The notes below the pieces were generated by a model. The model had not been told where the DNA came from, ran no database searches, and saw only the letters and a list, made by a program, of their open reading frames with translations. Below are positions 53,901 through 58,688 of a DNA stretch of 64,000 bases, piece after piece. Position 1 is the stretch's first letter; every line of letters begins with the position of its first letter. A program made the translations under genes and the position numbers. This stretch comes from Daphnia carinata (Eukaryota; Arthropoda; Branchiopoda; Diplostraca; Daphniidae): assembly GCF_022539665.2 (NCBI RefSeq), contig NC_081333.1, forward strand, positions 11,406,971 through 11,470,970, written 5' to 3'.

Positions 53901-55444
53901 TTACTGTCAAATAACAGGAGGGGAGTTGTTCGCTAACAATGAATGAACTACTTGCCGGAAACGCACACACACACAATGGATAGAGTACGAAGAAAGAAAA
54001 TTTTTAAATAAAGAGAACCGCTACAGTTTTCTTTTCTTTTTTTTTCATCCTGAAAATGTCATTCCGCTTTTTGGATCAATACGAATACGTATTGACGTCA
54101 GTACGACGAGCAAAGCTAATAAGATTTACGTTGTTTACGTAAACACCTTGGGAGATATTCTCGCGGACGATCATTCTCTTCTAAATGTCGTCATAATCAA
54201 ACCAGCTGCAACGTATGTGTACATGTTGACACCAAAACCTATCTCGGATGACAGTTAGGACGCATCGACGTGGTAGCCGCAAATGGGCGGCCATCTGATC
54301 TCCTCTTGACTCGTTCCTGTCATAAAAATCCCACGCTCCCGTATCAGTAGCCATGACAACAATGCAGGTGGGGAGAGAGAGCTTTCTGACATGTCTTTCC
54401 ACCTGGATATTTCCTACCTGAAGAGAAAACATTTTTCTATTTTTGAAAAAAAAAAAAGGCATCAACGGATTCAGCCAAGTGTAAACTTCATCCCACTTGT
54501 GGCAAAAATTTCAAAAATAATCCTTTGAAATGCAACACGCGCCCAATATTACGTAAATGGTGTACGAGATGGCCTCACAAGTCAAGGCCTTTTGACAAAA
54601 AAAAAAAAGGGGGTCGATACTTGAGCGAGACACACCCCCATTGATCGAATTTGCCCTTTTGAATGCGTAAAGAAGAACAACCGAGAATAATGTAGCACCA
54701 TCATCTATCTCACGTCTTGCATTCTCAATTGCTAGTGTAAAGGGCTGTACCTTAATGATCAGATTAAGACTGATCTTCTTTTTCGTGAGGGGGGAAGATG
54801 TTACGCATCAATGAATAACCACAACATCGTCGTACGTTCTGGAAAAGACGCATTCCACGGTTTTTCCCGCGCCCCTTCTCCCTCGCCCACAAGACGAAAA
54901 CCAACTATCCGGCGAAGCGTGTCACGAACGTCGGTTCAAAGAAGAATCGCCAAGATAATGAAAAAAAATATAACGAATAGAAGAATAAAAGAGAGAGTTG
55001 TTTGATATAGACGACCGCAGTGAATCGGATCAAACCTTAAAAAATGTGTTTCTCCCTCTTTTTTTATTTCTAGAAAATGATTCCGCAATTCTAGGCAGCA
55101 ACGGCTGCTAGAAAGTTATTGTAACGCCCATCTTGGCTGCATGACGTACCAGCTCACAATAAAAAGCAATAGTTTGGTTTTTTTTTTTATTGTTAATGGT
55201 TAAAGAAAGGTAGAGCCCCGATCGTGTGTGTACTCAAGTGAGCGTTGCCAGAGTCTAATGATAATTGAGAAGTTTTCTTACCTGCGATGCGAAGTACTGC
55301 CCGATCGGCCGGATCGAGCTGGAGGATGCTGAGTGGCTTATCACGTGCCCATTCCTCCAGACTGAGACCATAATGGTAATCCAGTTCGTCGTCTGTGGGC
55401 GAAGACGATGATCTGCCGTATGCACCTACGTAGTCGAAAGCCAT
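1..55444 (-). CDS. shot: Spectraplakin (Short stop / MACF1 / dystonin family), 3' part outside window
   Basis: This giant cytoskeletal linker joins F-actin, through N-terminal CH domains, to microtubules, through a C-terminal GAS2 module that lies beyond base 1. Seen in order: CH1 (exons 2-5), CH2 (exons 6-8), plakin domain with SH3 (exons 9-19), plectin-type repeat exon 21 and spectrin-repeat rod (exons 22-41). All 41 exon junctions keep one frame over 22,016 coding bases. Hallmarks include [19 protein letters not shown] and [10 protein letters not shown]-type CH1 residues (here [19 protein letters not shown]), the CH1 end [14 protein letters not shown], and the SH3 end [15 protein letters not shown]. 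Three first exons (1A, 1B, 1C) and two frame-neutral cassettes (exons 20+21; exon 29) imply many isoforms. Introns are small in the rod and up to 8 kb in the CH region. Family assignment is secure; exact isoform use is inferred. Confidence 0.96.
99..529 (-). CDS. shot: shot exon 41, spectrin repeats; last exon in window
   Basis: The exon encodes [20 protein letters not shown] and [20 protein letters not shown]. It leaves in phase 2 at CACAA|GTAAGA. The intron (98 to 1) ends with a CAG acceptor at bases 3-1, so the next exon starts just outside the window. Confidence 0.94.
599..894 (-). CDS. shot: shot exon 40, spectrin repeat
   Basis: The exon encodes [20 protein letters not shown] and [20 protein letters not shown], a repeat of about 98 residues. 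It ends at CAG|GTTAGA in phase 0. Confidence 0.93.
962..1700 (-). CDS. shot: shot exon 39, spectrin repeats
   Basis: The 246 codons encode about two and a half repeats ([50 protein letters not shown]). The exon leaves in phase 1. Confidence 0.94.
1769..2219 (-). CDS. shot: shot exon 38, spectrin repeats
   Basis: The exon encodes [20 protein letters not shown] and [13 protein letters not shown]. It ends in phase 0 at AAAAG|GTAAGA. Confidence 0.93.
2220..2688 (-). other. shot intron between exons 38 and 37
   Basis: This 469-bp intron is AT-rich and has no coding signal that I see. Confidence 0.85.
2689..2843 (-). CDS. shot: shot exon 37, spectrin repeat part
   Basis: The exon encodes [20 protein letters not shown] and [12 protein letters not shown], helices A and B. 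It leaves in phase 2. Confidence 0.92.
2904..3651 (-). CDS. shot: shot exon 36, spectrin repeats
   Basis: The 249 codons cover a little over two repeats (LREVRQ-like [52 protein letters not shown]). The exon leaves in phase 0 at CTCAAC|GTAAGT. Confidence 0.93.
3715..4046 (-). CDS. shot: shot exon 35, spectrin repeat
   Basis: The exon encodes one repeat with [20 protein letters not shown]. It leaves in phase 2 at CCAG|GTAAAT. Confidence 0.93.
4112..4485 (-). CDS. shot: shot exon 34, spectrin repeat
   Basis: The exon encodes [20 protein letters not shown] and [20 protein letters not shown]. It ends at CTTAAG|GTTAGG in phase 0. Confidence 0.93.
4551..5727 (-). CDS. shot: shot exon 33, spectrin repeats
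   Basis: The 392 codons hold about three and a half repeats ([55 protein letters not shown]). A short [11 protein letters not shown] insertion near 4,665-4,700 marks a loop. The exon leaves in phase 1. Confidence 0.94.
5791..6099 (-). CDS. shot: shot exon 32, spectrin repeat
   Basis: The 103 codons encode one repeat length, ending [16 protein letters not shown]. The exon is phase 0 at both ends, with donor CAG|GTTTTA. Confidence 0.93.
6159..6521 (-). CDS. shot: shot exon 31, spectrin repeat
   Basis: The 121 codons run from [20 protein letters not shown] to [13 protein letters not shown]. The exon is phase 0 at both ends. Confidence 0.93.
6583..8660 (-). CDS. shot: shot exon 30, six or more spectrin repeats
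   Basis: This 2,078-bp exon encodes about 692 residues of consecutive spectrin repeats, with helix-A markers such as [32 protein letters not shown] and [13 protein letters not shown]. It enters in phase 1 after a T-rich tract and leaves in phase 0 at TTCAAT|GTATGT. Confidence 0.95.
8661..8968 (-). other. shot intron between exons 30 and 29
   Basis: This 308-bp intron follows the optional hinge exon 29. Its gene-sense 3' end has a T-rich tract before the exon 30 acceptor; otherwise nothing is seen. Confidence 0.85.
8969..9151 (-). CDS. shot: shot exon 29, frame-neutral hinge with R-R-x-S-Q-D repeats
   Basis: This 183-bp (61-codon) exon enters and leaves in phase 1 and can therefore be skipped without a frameshift. 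It encodes three tandem heptads [14 protein letters not shown] and RRQSQDL, then PSP and a fourth RRSSQD. R-R-x-S is the basophilic (PKA-type) kinase consensus. The composition is disordered and unlike the flanking spectrin repeats. The donor is GAAG|GTAGAT. Confidence 0.83.
9283..9433 (-). CDS. shot: shot exon 28, end of repeat and basic/Ser hinge
   Basis: The exon begins [20 protein letters not shown] and changes to a basic Ser-rich hinge ([18 protein letters not shown]). It leaves in phase 1, which both exon 29 and exon 30 can accept. Confidence 0.88.
9499..9704 (-). CDS. shot: shot exon 27, spectrin repeat
   Basis: The exon encodes [20 protein letters not shown] and [20 protein letters not shown]. 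It leaves in phase 0 at CCGA|GTACAT. Confidence 0.91.
9768..10066 (-). CDS. shot: shot exon 26, spectrin repeat
   Basis: The exon encodes [20 protein letters not shown] and helical continuation. It leaves in phase 1 at CAAAA|GTAAAA. Confidence 0.91.
10130..10330 (-). CDS. shot: shot exon 25, spectrin repeat
   Basis: The exon encodes [20 protein letters not shown] and following residues, helices B and C of a repeat. Phases are 2 in and 2 out. Confidence 0.92.
10391..10860 (-). CDS. shot: shot exon 24, spectrin repeats
   Basis: The exon encodes [20 protein letters not shown] and [16 protein letters not shown], two repeat starts with conserved Trp. It leaves in phase 2. Confidence 0.93.
10930..11469 (-). 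CDS. shot: shot exon 23, spectrin repeats
   Basis: The 180 codons include [20 protein letters not shown], a spectrin-repeat helix A. The exon is phase 0 at both ends, with donor CAG|GTACAT. Confidence 0.93.
11553..11699 (-). CDS. shot: shot exon 22, first rod spectrin repeat
   Basis: The 49 codons include [20 protein letters not shown], a helix A with the conserved Trp. Entry in phase 0 is compatible with splicing from exon 21 or directly from exon 19. Confidence 0.9.
12037..12042 (-). terminator. Candidate intronic poly(A) signal after plakin-repeat exon
   Basis: AATAAA on the minus strand lies about 240 bases past the exon 21 donor and 52 bases past the stop codon (12,096-12,094) reached by reading through that donor. 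It could end a short plakin-type transcript. Use is unproven. Confidence 0.4.
12046..12061. repeat. 16-bp perfect palindrome
   Basis: CATGTTTTAAAACATG is its own reverse complement. It lies in intron 21 between the read-through stop codon and the AATAAA signal. Confidence 0.6.
12283..20485 (-). CDS. shot: shot exon 21, giant plectin/plakin-repeat array
   Basis: A single 8,203-bp exon (about 2,734 codons) opens with a Ser/Thr-rich disordered stretch of about 90 residues. About 93 tandem units of 22-30 residues follow, with the pattern G-x-x-L-S-L-x-E-A-I-x-x-G-L-I-D-x-x-T-G. This is the plectin-repeat consensus; in plakins such repeats bind intermediate filaments or junctional partners. In the C-terminal half, four units make a super-repeat of about 99 residues. 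Two disordered linkers interrupt the array near 18,600-18,780 (Ser/Pro/Arg-rich) and 17,800-18,000. The donor is CCCGG|GTAAGC, phase 0. Drosophila Shot and C. elegans VAB-10A have comparable giant or plakin-repeat isoforms. Confidence 0.94.
20486..22168 (-). other. shot intron between exons 21 and 20
   Basis: This 1.7-kb intron is rich in simple repeats: T32 at 21,420-21,451, C14 near 21,745-21,758, CA at 21,777-21,801 and GA at 22,119-22,145. I see no exon in it. Confidence 0.85.
21420..21451. repeat. T32 homopolymer
   Basis: A run of about 32 T in the intron between exons 21 and 20. Confidence 0.9.
22169..22308 (-). CDS. shot: shot exon 20, linker into the plakin-repeat exon
   Basis: The exon encodes [20 protein letters not shown] followed by an acidic/Ser linker ending [11 protein letters not shown]. 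It enters in phase 0 and leaves in phase 2, which only exon 21 can continue. The acceptor GCGCACAG lies at the end of a long AG-free stretch. Confidence 0.82.
22309..23771 (-). other. shot intron between exons 20 and 19
   Basis: The first 150 bases before exon 20 (gene sense) are AG-free and partly GC-rich. The rest is AT-rich with poly(A)/poly(T). No exon recognised. Confidence 0.8.
23772..23993 (-). CDS. shot: shot exon 19, last plakin-domain repeat (or alternative start)
   Basis: The 74 codons run [20 protein letters not shown] to [13 protein letters not shown] and continue the helical pattern of the plakin domain. The acceptor AACAATGAAG sits in an A-rich stretch without a nearby pyrimidine tract. 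It contains an in-frame ATG at 23,998, so use as a first exon cannot be excluded. The exon is phase 0 at both ends. Confidence 0.85.
23994..24957 (-). other. shot intron between exons 19 and 18
   Basis: The intron has an A-rich end before exon 19 (gene sense) and a GA repeat near 24,328-24,354. No other feature is seen. Confidence 0.8.
24958..25041 (-). CDS. shot: shot exon 18, plakin domain
   Basis: The 28 codons include [20 protein letters not shown] and end in ARLIREAK. The exon is phase 0 at both ends, with a good donor AAG|GTAAGA. Confidence 0.92.
25216..25372 (-). CDS. shot: shot exon 17, plakin domain
   Basis: The 52 codons after the split codon encode [20 protein letters not shown] and end in AKAQLESTA. 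The exon leaves in phase 0. Confidence 0.93.
25479..25883 (-). CDS. shot: shot exon 16, plakin domain
   Basis: The exon starts [20 protein letters not shown] and ends [12 protein letters not shown], a plakin spectrin repeat. It leaves in phase 2 at AACG|GTAACC. Confidence 0.94.
25948..26642 (-). CDS. shot: shot exon 15, SH3 domain and following plakin repeats
   Basis: The exon begins with the SH3 core ([20 protein letters not shown], then [15 protein letters not shown]). About 185 residues of helical repeat follow, including [20 protein letters not shown]. It ends MQTK with the weak donor AAA|GTCTTA. The phase-2 junction to exon 16 gives TPSMQTK|LDS, which fits the family pattern. Confidence 0.93.
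26724..26952 (-). CDS. shot: shot exon 14, plakin domain up to SH3
   Basis: The exon runs from [20 protein letters not shown] to [11 protein letters not shown], the first strand of the SH3 domain. The donor GAA|GTGCGT is non-optimal but keeps frame with exon 15. Confidence 0.93.
27152..27393 (-). CDS. shot: shot exon 13, plakin domain
   Basis: The exon encodes [20 protein letters not shown], matching the family pattern ALQTQWSWILQLCCCIEAHL. It leaves in phase 2 at ATTAT|GTAAGT. Confidence 0.95.
27394..28630 (-). other. shot intron between exons 13 and 12
   Basis: This 1.24-kb intron holds several T/A tracts and a short GAT repeat near 28,069-28,087. No exon recognised. Confidence 0.8.
28631..28870 (-). 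CDS. shot: shot exon 12, plakin domain
   Basis: The 80 codons include [20 protein letters not shown]. The WLNEKEE...DW motif is diagnostic of the plakin domain. The exon is phase 0 at both ends. Confidence 0.95.
29030..29158 (-). CDS. shot: shot exon 11, plakin domain
   Basis: The 43 codons include [20 protein letters not shown], a typical plakin spectrin-repeat linker helix. The exon is phase 0 at both ends, with donor AAG|GTAAAG. Confidence 0.93.
29260..29838 (-). CDS. shot: shot exon 10, plakin domain
   Basis: The 193 codons encode charged helical spectrin repeats, including [20 protein letters not shown] and [20 protein letters not shown]. The acceptor GCAACAG follows a stretch rich in G and T. 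Confidence 0.94.
29839..30475 (-). other. shot intron between exons 10 and 9
   Basis: The intron holds a C tract plus CA repeat near 30,171-30,202 and A/T tracts. No exon recognised. Confidence 0.8.
30476..30691 (-). CDS. shot: shot exon 9, plakin domain
   Basis: This is a 72-codon helical exon. [20 protein letters not shown] is the start of the plakin domain, a run of plakin-type spectrin repeats. The exon is phase 0 at both ends. Confidence 0.94.
30751..30786. repeat. T36 homopolymer
   Basis: A run of 36 T in the 0.2-kb intron between exons 9 and 8. Confidence 0.9.
30896..30999 (-). CDS. shot: shot exon 8, end of CH2 / start of plakin domain
   Basis: The exon encodes [20 protein letters not shown] and [22 protein letters not shown]-ITYvSS-YD is the conserved end of CH2 in spectraplakins. 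The exon ends in phase 0. Confidence 0.96.
31176..31209. repeat. A34 homopolymer
   Basis: An uninterrupted run of 34 A in a shot intron. Confidence 0.9.
31539..31574. repeat. T36 homopolymer
   Basis: An uninterrupted run of about 36 T in a shot intron. Confidence 0.9.
31943..32058 (-). CDS. shot: shot exon 7, CH2
   Basis: The exon encodes [20 protein letters not shown] and then [17 protein letters not shown], the second half of CH2. Phases are 2 in and 1 out; the donor is GAAG|GTAAGC. Confidence 0.96.
32059..32667 (-). other. shot intron between exons 7 and 6
   Basis: This 0.6-kb intron has an AAC trinucleotide repeat near 32,309-32,346 and A/T tracts. No exon recognised. Confidence 0.8.
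32668..32831 (-). CDS. shot: shot exon 6, CH2
   Basis: The exon begins [20 protein letters not shown] and contains the CH2 hallmark [19 protein letters not shown]. It enters in phase 0 and leaves in phase 2 at CAACAG|GTGCAG. Confidence 0.96.
35162..35638 (-). CDS. shot: shot alternative first exon 1C (CH2-only isoforms)
   Basis: The ATG at 35,638 opens exactly 159 codons to the donor CCAAG|GTAGTT, phase 0. Exon 6 starts in phase 0, so splicing to it gives an N-terminus with CH2 but no CH1. The sequence is low-complexity and probably disordered: rich in Arg, Thr, Val and Ser, with segments such as [16 protein letters not shown] and [11 protein letters not shown]. Drosophila Shot has comparable isoforms lacking CH1. 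The frame stays open upstream of the ATG without an obvious acceptor, so I read it as a first exon. The exact start codon is inferred. Confidence 0.78.
36035..36070. repeat. (GT)18 microsatellite
   Basis: About 18 GT units, 400 bp upstream of first exon 1C. Confidence 0.85.
37205..37224. repeat. (CG)10 alternating tract
   Basis: About ten CG dinucleotides in a row, a sequence class able to adopt Z-DNA. Confidence 0.85.
37267..37288. repeat. G22 homopolymer
   Basis: A run of about 22 G on the plus strand, 40 bases after the CG tract. The transcribed RNA would carry C22. Confidence 0.85.
37665..37685. repeat. C21 homopolymer
   Basis: A run of about 21 C on the plus strand, so the shot pre-mRNA carries G21. 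Confidence 0.85.
38237..38248. promoter_or_regulatory. Overlapping E-box and CRE (CACGTGACGTCA)
   Basis: A palindromic CACGTG E-box overlaps a palindromic TGACGTCA CRE. It lies 2.6 kb upstream of alternative first exon 1C, so it may belong to that promoter. Function is inferred only. Confidence 0.35.
38416..38508 (-). CDS. shot: shot exon 5, end of CH1
   Basis: The 31 codons include [20 protein letters not shown] followed by [10 protein letters not shown], the classic CH1 C-terminus. The exon is phase 0 at both ends, with donor CAG|GTACAG. Confidence 0.95.
38509..38969 (-). other. shot intron between exons 5 and 4
   Basis: This 0.46-kb AT-rich intron has nothing recognisable in it. Confidence 0.85.
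38970..39047 (-). CDS. shot: shot exon 4, CH1
   Basis: The 26 codons begin [20 protein letters not shown] and end in LRYRK. This is the conserved CH1 segment (family pattern PREkGrMRFHrLQNVQ-LDfL). The exon is phase 0 at both ends. Confidence 0.95.
39048..39862 (-). other. shot intron between exons 4 and 3
   Basis: This 0.8-kb intron has a GA repeat near 39,577-39,601. No exon recognised. Confidence 0.85.
39863..39952 (-). CDS. shot: shot exon 3, CH1
   Basis: The 30 codons include [20 protein letters not shown], the CH1 actin-binding core of plakins. The exon is phase 0 to phase 0, with acceptor ATAG and donor CTG|GTACG. Confidence 0.95.
39953..48115 (-). other. Large CH1 intron of shot (8.2 kb)
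   Basis: No coding exon is recognised. The stretch is dense in A/T tracts and CA, GT and GA repeats (for example 40,111-40,135, 46,184-46,205, 47,471-47,497). It may host regulatory elements. Confidence 0.7.
46906..46945. repeat. Inverted repeat around a poly(A) tract
   Basis: AGAATGATTTT is repeated inverted as AAAATCATTCT, with an A-rich loop of about 18 bases between. It lies in the CH1 intron. Nothing further can be said. Confidence 0.5.
48116..48177 (-). CDS. shot: shot exon 2, start of CH1 (actin-binding)
   Basis: The exon encodes [21 protein letters not shown], the first helix of the CH1 domain, with the conserved KTFTKWVN core. It accepts phase 1 from exon 1A or 1B and ends in phase 0 at AAAG|GTAGG. 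Confidence 0.95.
48178..49206 (-). other. shot intron between exon 1A and exon 2
   Basis: This 1-kb AT-rich intron has no feature I can support. Confidence 0.8.
49207..49324 (-). CDS. shot: shot alternative first exon 1A
   Basis: The ATG at 49,324 starts [19 protein letters not shown] and continues for 39 codons plus one base to the donor [20 protein letters not shown] resembles an N-terminus I recall for a Drosophila Shot isoform. The exon ends in the same phase (1) as exon 1B, so both splice to exon 2. It lies about 6 kb downstream of exon 1B and presumably has its own promoter. Confidence 0.88.
49325..55281 (-). other. Upstream region of exon 1A and first intron of isoform 1B (6 kb)
   Basis: The right half (51-55 kb) is far poorer in simple repeats than the CH1 intron. 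The left part near 49.3-50.6 kb should contain the 1A leader and promoter. The hairpin/CRE at 54,076-54,100 is the one notable motif. No exon is recognised. Confidence 0.65.
54076..54100. promoter_or_regulatory. Perfect hairpin overlapping a consensus CRE
   Basis: TCAATACG and CGTATTGA form an 8-bp perfect stem with a 4-base loop. The right arm overlaps TGACGTCA (54,093-54,100), the consensus CREB/ATF site. It lies in the first intron of isoform 1B, about 4.8 kb upstream of exon 1A. Function is inferred only. Confidence 0.35.
55282..55444 (-). CDS. shot: shot alternative first exon 1B
   Basis: The ATG at 55,444 opens a 54-codon exon rich in Ser, Asp and Glu. It ends in [14 protein letters not shown], the sequence that precedes DERDAIQKK at the start of CH1 in spectraplakins. 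The donor is CAG|GTAAG, phase 1, and joins exon 2 to restore Asp. A likely 5'-UTR splice acceptor (TCTCAAACAG) lies about 17 bases upstream of the ATG. Two very short upstream ATGs lie in the leader: MAR-stop, and one overlapping the main start out of frame. Confidence 0.9.
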
Positions 55445-58198
55445 TTCATCGAGCCATCACCTGTTTGAGAGAAAAATAAATTGGCCATTAATATATTCTT
55501 TTTTTTTTACAAATCGTCAAGGGCAAGGACGTGCTGTGTTGTCTCTACAGAATGGAAAATACCGACCTGGTTGACTGCTCCTGTTGAAGTCTGTCCAACC
55601 TAAAAATGGCTCTCACTCCCTCCCTTTTTTTTTTCTATTTCTTCTTAGCTTCTTTTTGCCCGGTTTTTTACAAAACAAAAACAGACGATAGCCATCCGGC
55701 GTCGTCGCCTCAATGTGGTGTGTGGGTTTTATTCGATTCTTTCACTCTCACTTTTTCCTTTTCGATGTCACAAAAGCAGACGTGTTTCCTTAAACTATCA
55801 CAATTGCACAATGTCAACAAATTTCTGACATCACTTTATCGCCAGTTTCACTTGTCATCATAAGCACACCAATCGTATGGCAACTGAAATATCGATCGAC
55901 GCTCCTGTGCTGACTCAACGGCTAAACCGGCACACACACGTGTGTATATGGGAACGATTTGGCTAGCATTTGCGACTGTTTCGTAAGGCTTTTGAAGAAA
56001 ACAGCTGACTTTACAAAATGGCCTCGATTTTTCCTTGTTTTTTCGATTCACTCAATATCACATACAAGGCACCAAGCTCAACACACTCACACACAGACAC
56101 AAACACGAGCAAAACTATTTCGCTCTCGTTTTTCCTTTCGTGCTTCGTTCAGCTGCTCGTTCGACTGTCGACTGGCGCCCTAGCGGAAACCGAGAGGGGG
56201 AGACATTGAAGGGGGGGAAGGGGGAGGAAAGCTCGAGGCGATCCCAGCGGCGGAAGTTGAAAATTACGAACGAAGAAGCAGACGACGGCACAGAGAAGCG
56301 TCGGCGTACAGAGAGGCACAGGCAATTTTATAAAGCACAAAAAAAAAGAGAGGGGTGAAATAAGATTCGGTTGGAATTACATGGCGTGGGGGATCTTTTA
56401 TTTCATTCTCTTCATCTTTCATATCCTCCCTGTTTCTCTTCTGTCTCTCAAACTGAATGGGAAGGAGCTGACCAGAACAAATTTTTGTTTTTTGTTTTTT
56501 GTTTTTTTACTGGGTTCTTCCGTCCGATGAGTTTTTTCTTTCCACCTTTTCCGGTCTTCTTCGGTTGACTGGACTTGACTGTTATTAAAGGGCCGGTGTC
56601 TCACTGCAATGGTTTCGTTCCGCTAAAGACTCATTCTGGGGTTCGTTTCTTGGCATCAGCCTTTTGTTTTCAGCTTTTTGACAACCAAGAAAAACTGGTC
56701 TTGATACCTGAAATGATGTTAAACTTGTTTTTGTGTTCATTTTTCCATAATCAATGGTCTATTAGCACAAAATTTATTCCAGTTTTTTAATCCAGGCACG
56801 TATGCCTTTTTGTGCCCGTTTTTAGTAGGTTGAAAGATGAGCATACATTTGATAGCTGTGGCAGGTAAATCACGCTATACCAGGTAGCAATAGATGGCCT
56901 GAGGCTTTTGGGAAGAAAACAATATCGTAATAGCCATCCATCATGCTTTGTGTTCTCGGTATTCTCTACATGAGCTTTAAGCTTTAGGACACTGCTAGAA
57001 CCAGTATCTCTAATGGGTTTGTTTAGAGGACACTCACTAGAGTGCACCACGAAATGGCTAAAATTAGAGAATAAAAAATATTCTGATAATTTAGACATAT
57101 GTCGACATAATCTGCTAATCGACTGGCACAAAAAACTTTCTTTGATGTGTGTATGCATGAGAAACTAAACGAGAAAACAATTCTTTCTTAAACTTGCGCT
57201 ATGCATCCCACGCCCATCGGATACCGTTTAGTGATACATCATCCAAAAGTTCCAGACAGTCCCAAGTGTACGTAGGCGTGATTTCCGTGTTATTGATCGA
57301 CTCTTATTTCCGATGACAAGGTCGAAAAGTGACGTACTGCAGAGAATCTTTTCCCCCTAAAAAATCAATATGATAGAATCCATTACAAGAGATGCAGTAA
57401 TGAAGCATTCCTTATTTCGAAAGACCACTTGACAAAGGAAGGCTTCTTCCTCTGACCTCGGGCACTAACACATTTATGTGCAGTGAGGGAAAAGCGATCG
57501 ATGAACTACGTCAATCAACCGCAAAAGAAAAACATTAGATTCGAGAGGTCGAGATAAGACATTTAATAGAATTCGGTGTGGAAAAAACGTCTACTGTCTG
57601 TTGTTGGACCCAAGCCAAAGAAGTGGCTTTAACCACACTGAGCTGTAAAATATAGGAAACTATAGGACCCATGGCAGCTGTCATTGTATACATCCGTATG
57701 TTCAGCGAGGTGCTTCCCTAGCAGATGGAACAGAAGGGGGGGGGGGTCGTTCCATTTCAAACACGATAGCGATTCTGCAATAAAAACCAACGGCCATCAT
57801 CGATAAGATAACCGTTTGGTGTGCAAATTTACGGAGATAAAACATCAAGCACACTTTTATGCTTCATGATTTACCAAAGGCGTATACATAAACTAGCACT
57901 TCTGATAAATACTATAGTTCACTTAAAGTGTAATATCAGCTAAAATTTCCGAATAGTAATGTTTGTTTCTAAAAGATAATTTATGTTACAATTGCTGATT
58001 TTTGGGCAGGAGACGTGAACGTAAATAACTGGTCTTTACTATACTAATAAGGGTTAAAATGATAACCCAAAAATAACTTTAAAGCTAAATTTTTTTCATC
58101 CCAGCTTCAGACACATAAATCACATCTATACGAAATAACGAAAAAAAAATGGAAAACAAGAACGCTTATTAAAATTTCTGTCCAATTTGGATGTATTC
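55445..58198. other. Intergenic: shot 5' leader/promoter and septin 3' flank
   Basis: Gene-sense sequence just upstream of the 1B ATG shows an acceptor-like AAACAG, so at least one non-coding 5' exon is likely; a candidate lies near 55,569-55,601. The remainder shows no supported gene. A small open stretch at 56,787-57,158 is not recognised. Confidence 0.6.
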
Positions 58199-58204
58199 TT
58201 TATT
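58199..58204 (-). terminator. Candidate poly(A) signal of the septin gene
   Basis: AATAAA on the minus strand lies about 300 bases after the septin stop. Another AATAAA overlaps the stop codon region at 58,502-58,507 and is less likely. Confidence 0.5.
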
Positions 58205-58502
58205 GTATGTTGTTCAAAGACTAGTCGTTAACAAAAATAAGGGAAAAACTGAGAAAATAATTGGCAGGTAGATCGGAAATAGGAAACAAGGAAAAAGGGG
58301 AGCTAGTCAAACTAACCGATAACAAAACCATCAGCACTTATCTGACGACCAATTACGTGACAGCATTTTTTGTAAAAAGTTTTTTTTTTGTTTAAACGGC
58401 ATACACTCGAGAATCTAAAAATAAGAAAAAATGGTGATACATACGAAAAGGTAATAGAAATGAGACGTTTTCTGGAAGCATGGGTCATTTTGTACGATGG
58501 TT

Positions 58503-58688
58503 TTATTTCTTCTTGTTTTTGCCAAGAGTTAGCGTGCCGTGACCAAGCGTGCCGGTACTCTGGGTCAAAAGTTGTTGACGACGTTTAGCTAGCTCGTTCT
58601 GATTCTCTTCCAATCGTTTCTTAGCTTCGTCCAGTTTTCTCTTCTCATCGGCGTGCTCTTTTTTTAGTCGATCAAAACGCGATTGAAG
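58503..58688 (-). CDS. Sep2: septin exon 8 (coiled coil and tail)
   Basis: The exon encodes [20 protein letters not shown], further coiled coil and the tail ending KNKKK. The stop TAA is at 58,505-58,503. Confidence 0.95.
   Translation of the reverse strand, partial: LQSRFDRLKKEHADEKRKLDEAKKRLEENQNELAKRRQQLLTQSTGTLGHGTLTLGKNKKK

Noticed and set aside
54181-54465. A 94-codon minus-strand open frame preceded by an acceptor-like CTCTTCAG, considered as another first exon of shot
   Set aside because: No donor in the phase required by exon 2 was found, and no family similarity is visible.
56787-57158. A 123-codon minus-strand open frame in the intergenic region
   Set aside because: Its composition is unlike its neighbours and there is no recognised domain, promoter or splice signal. 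It could be an old transposon remnant, but I cannot show it.
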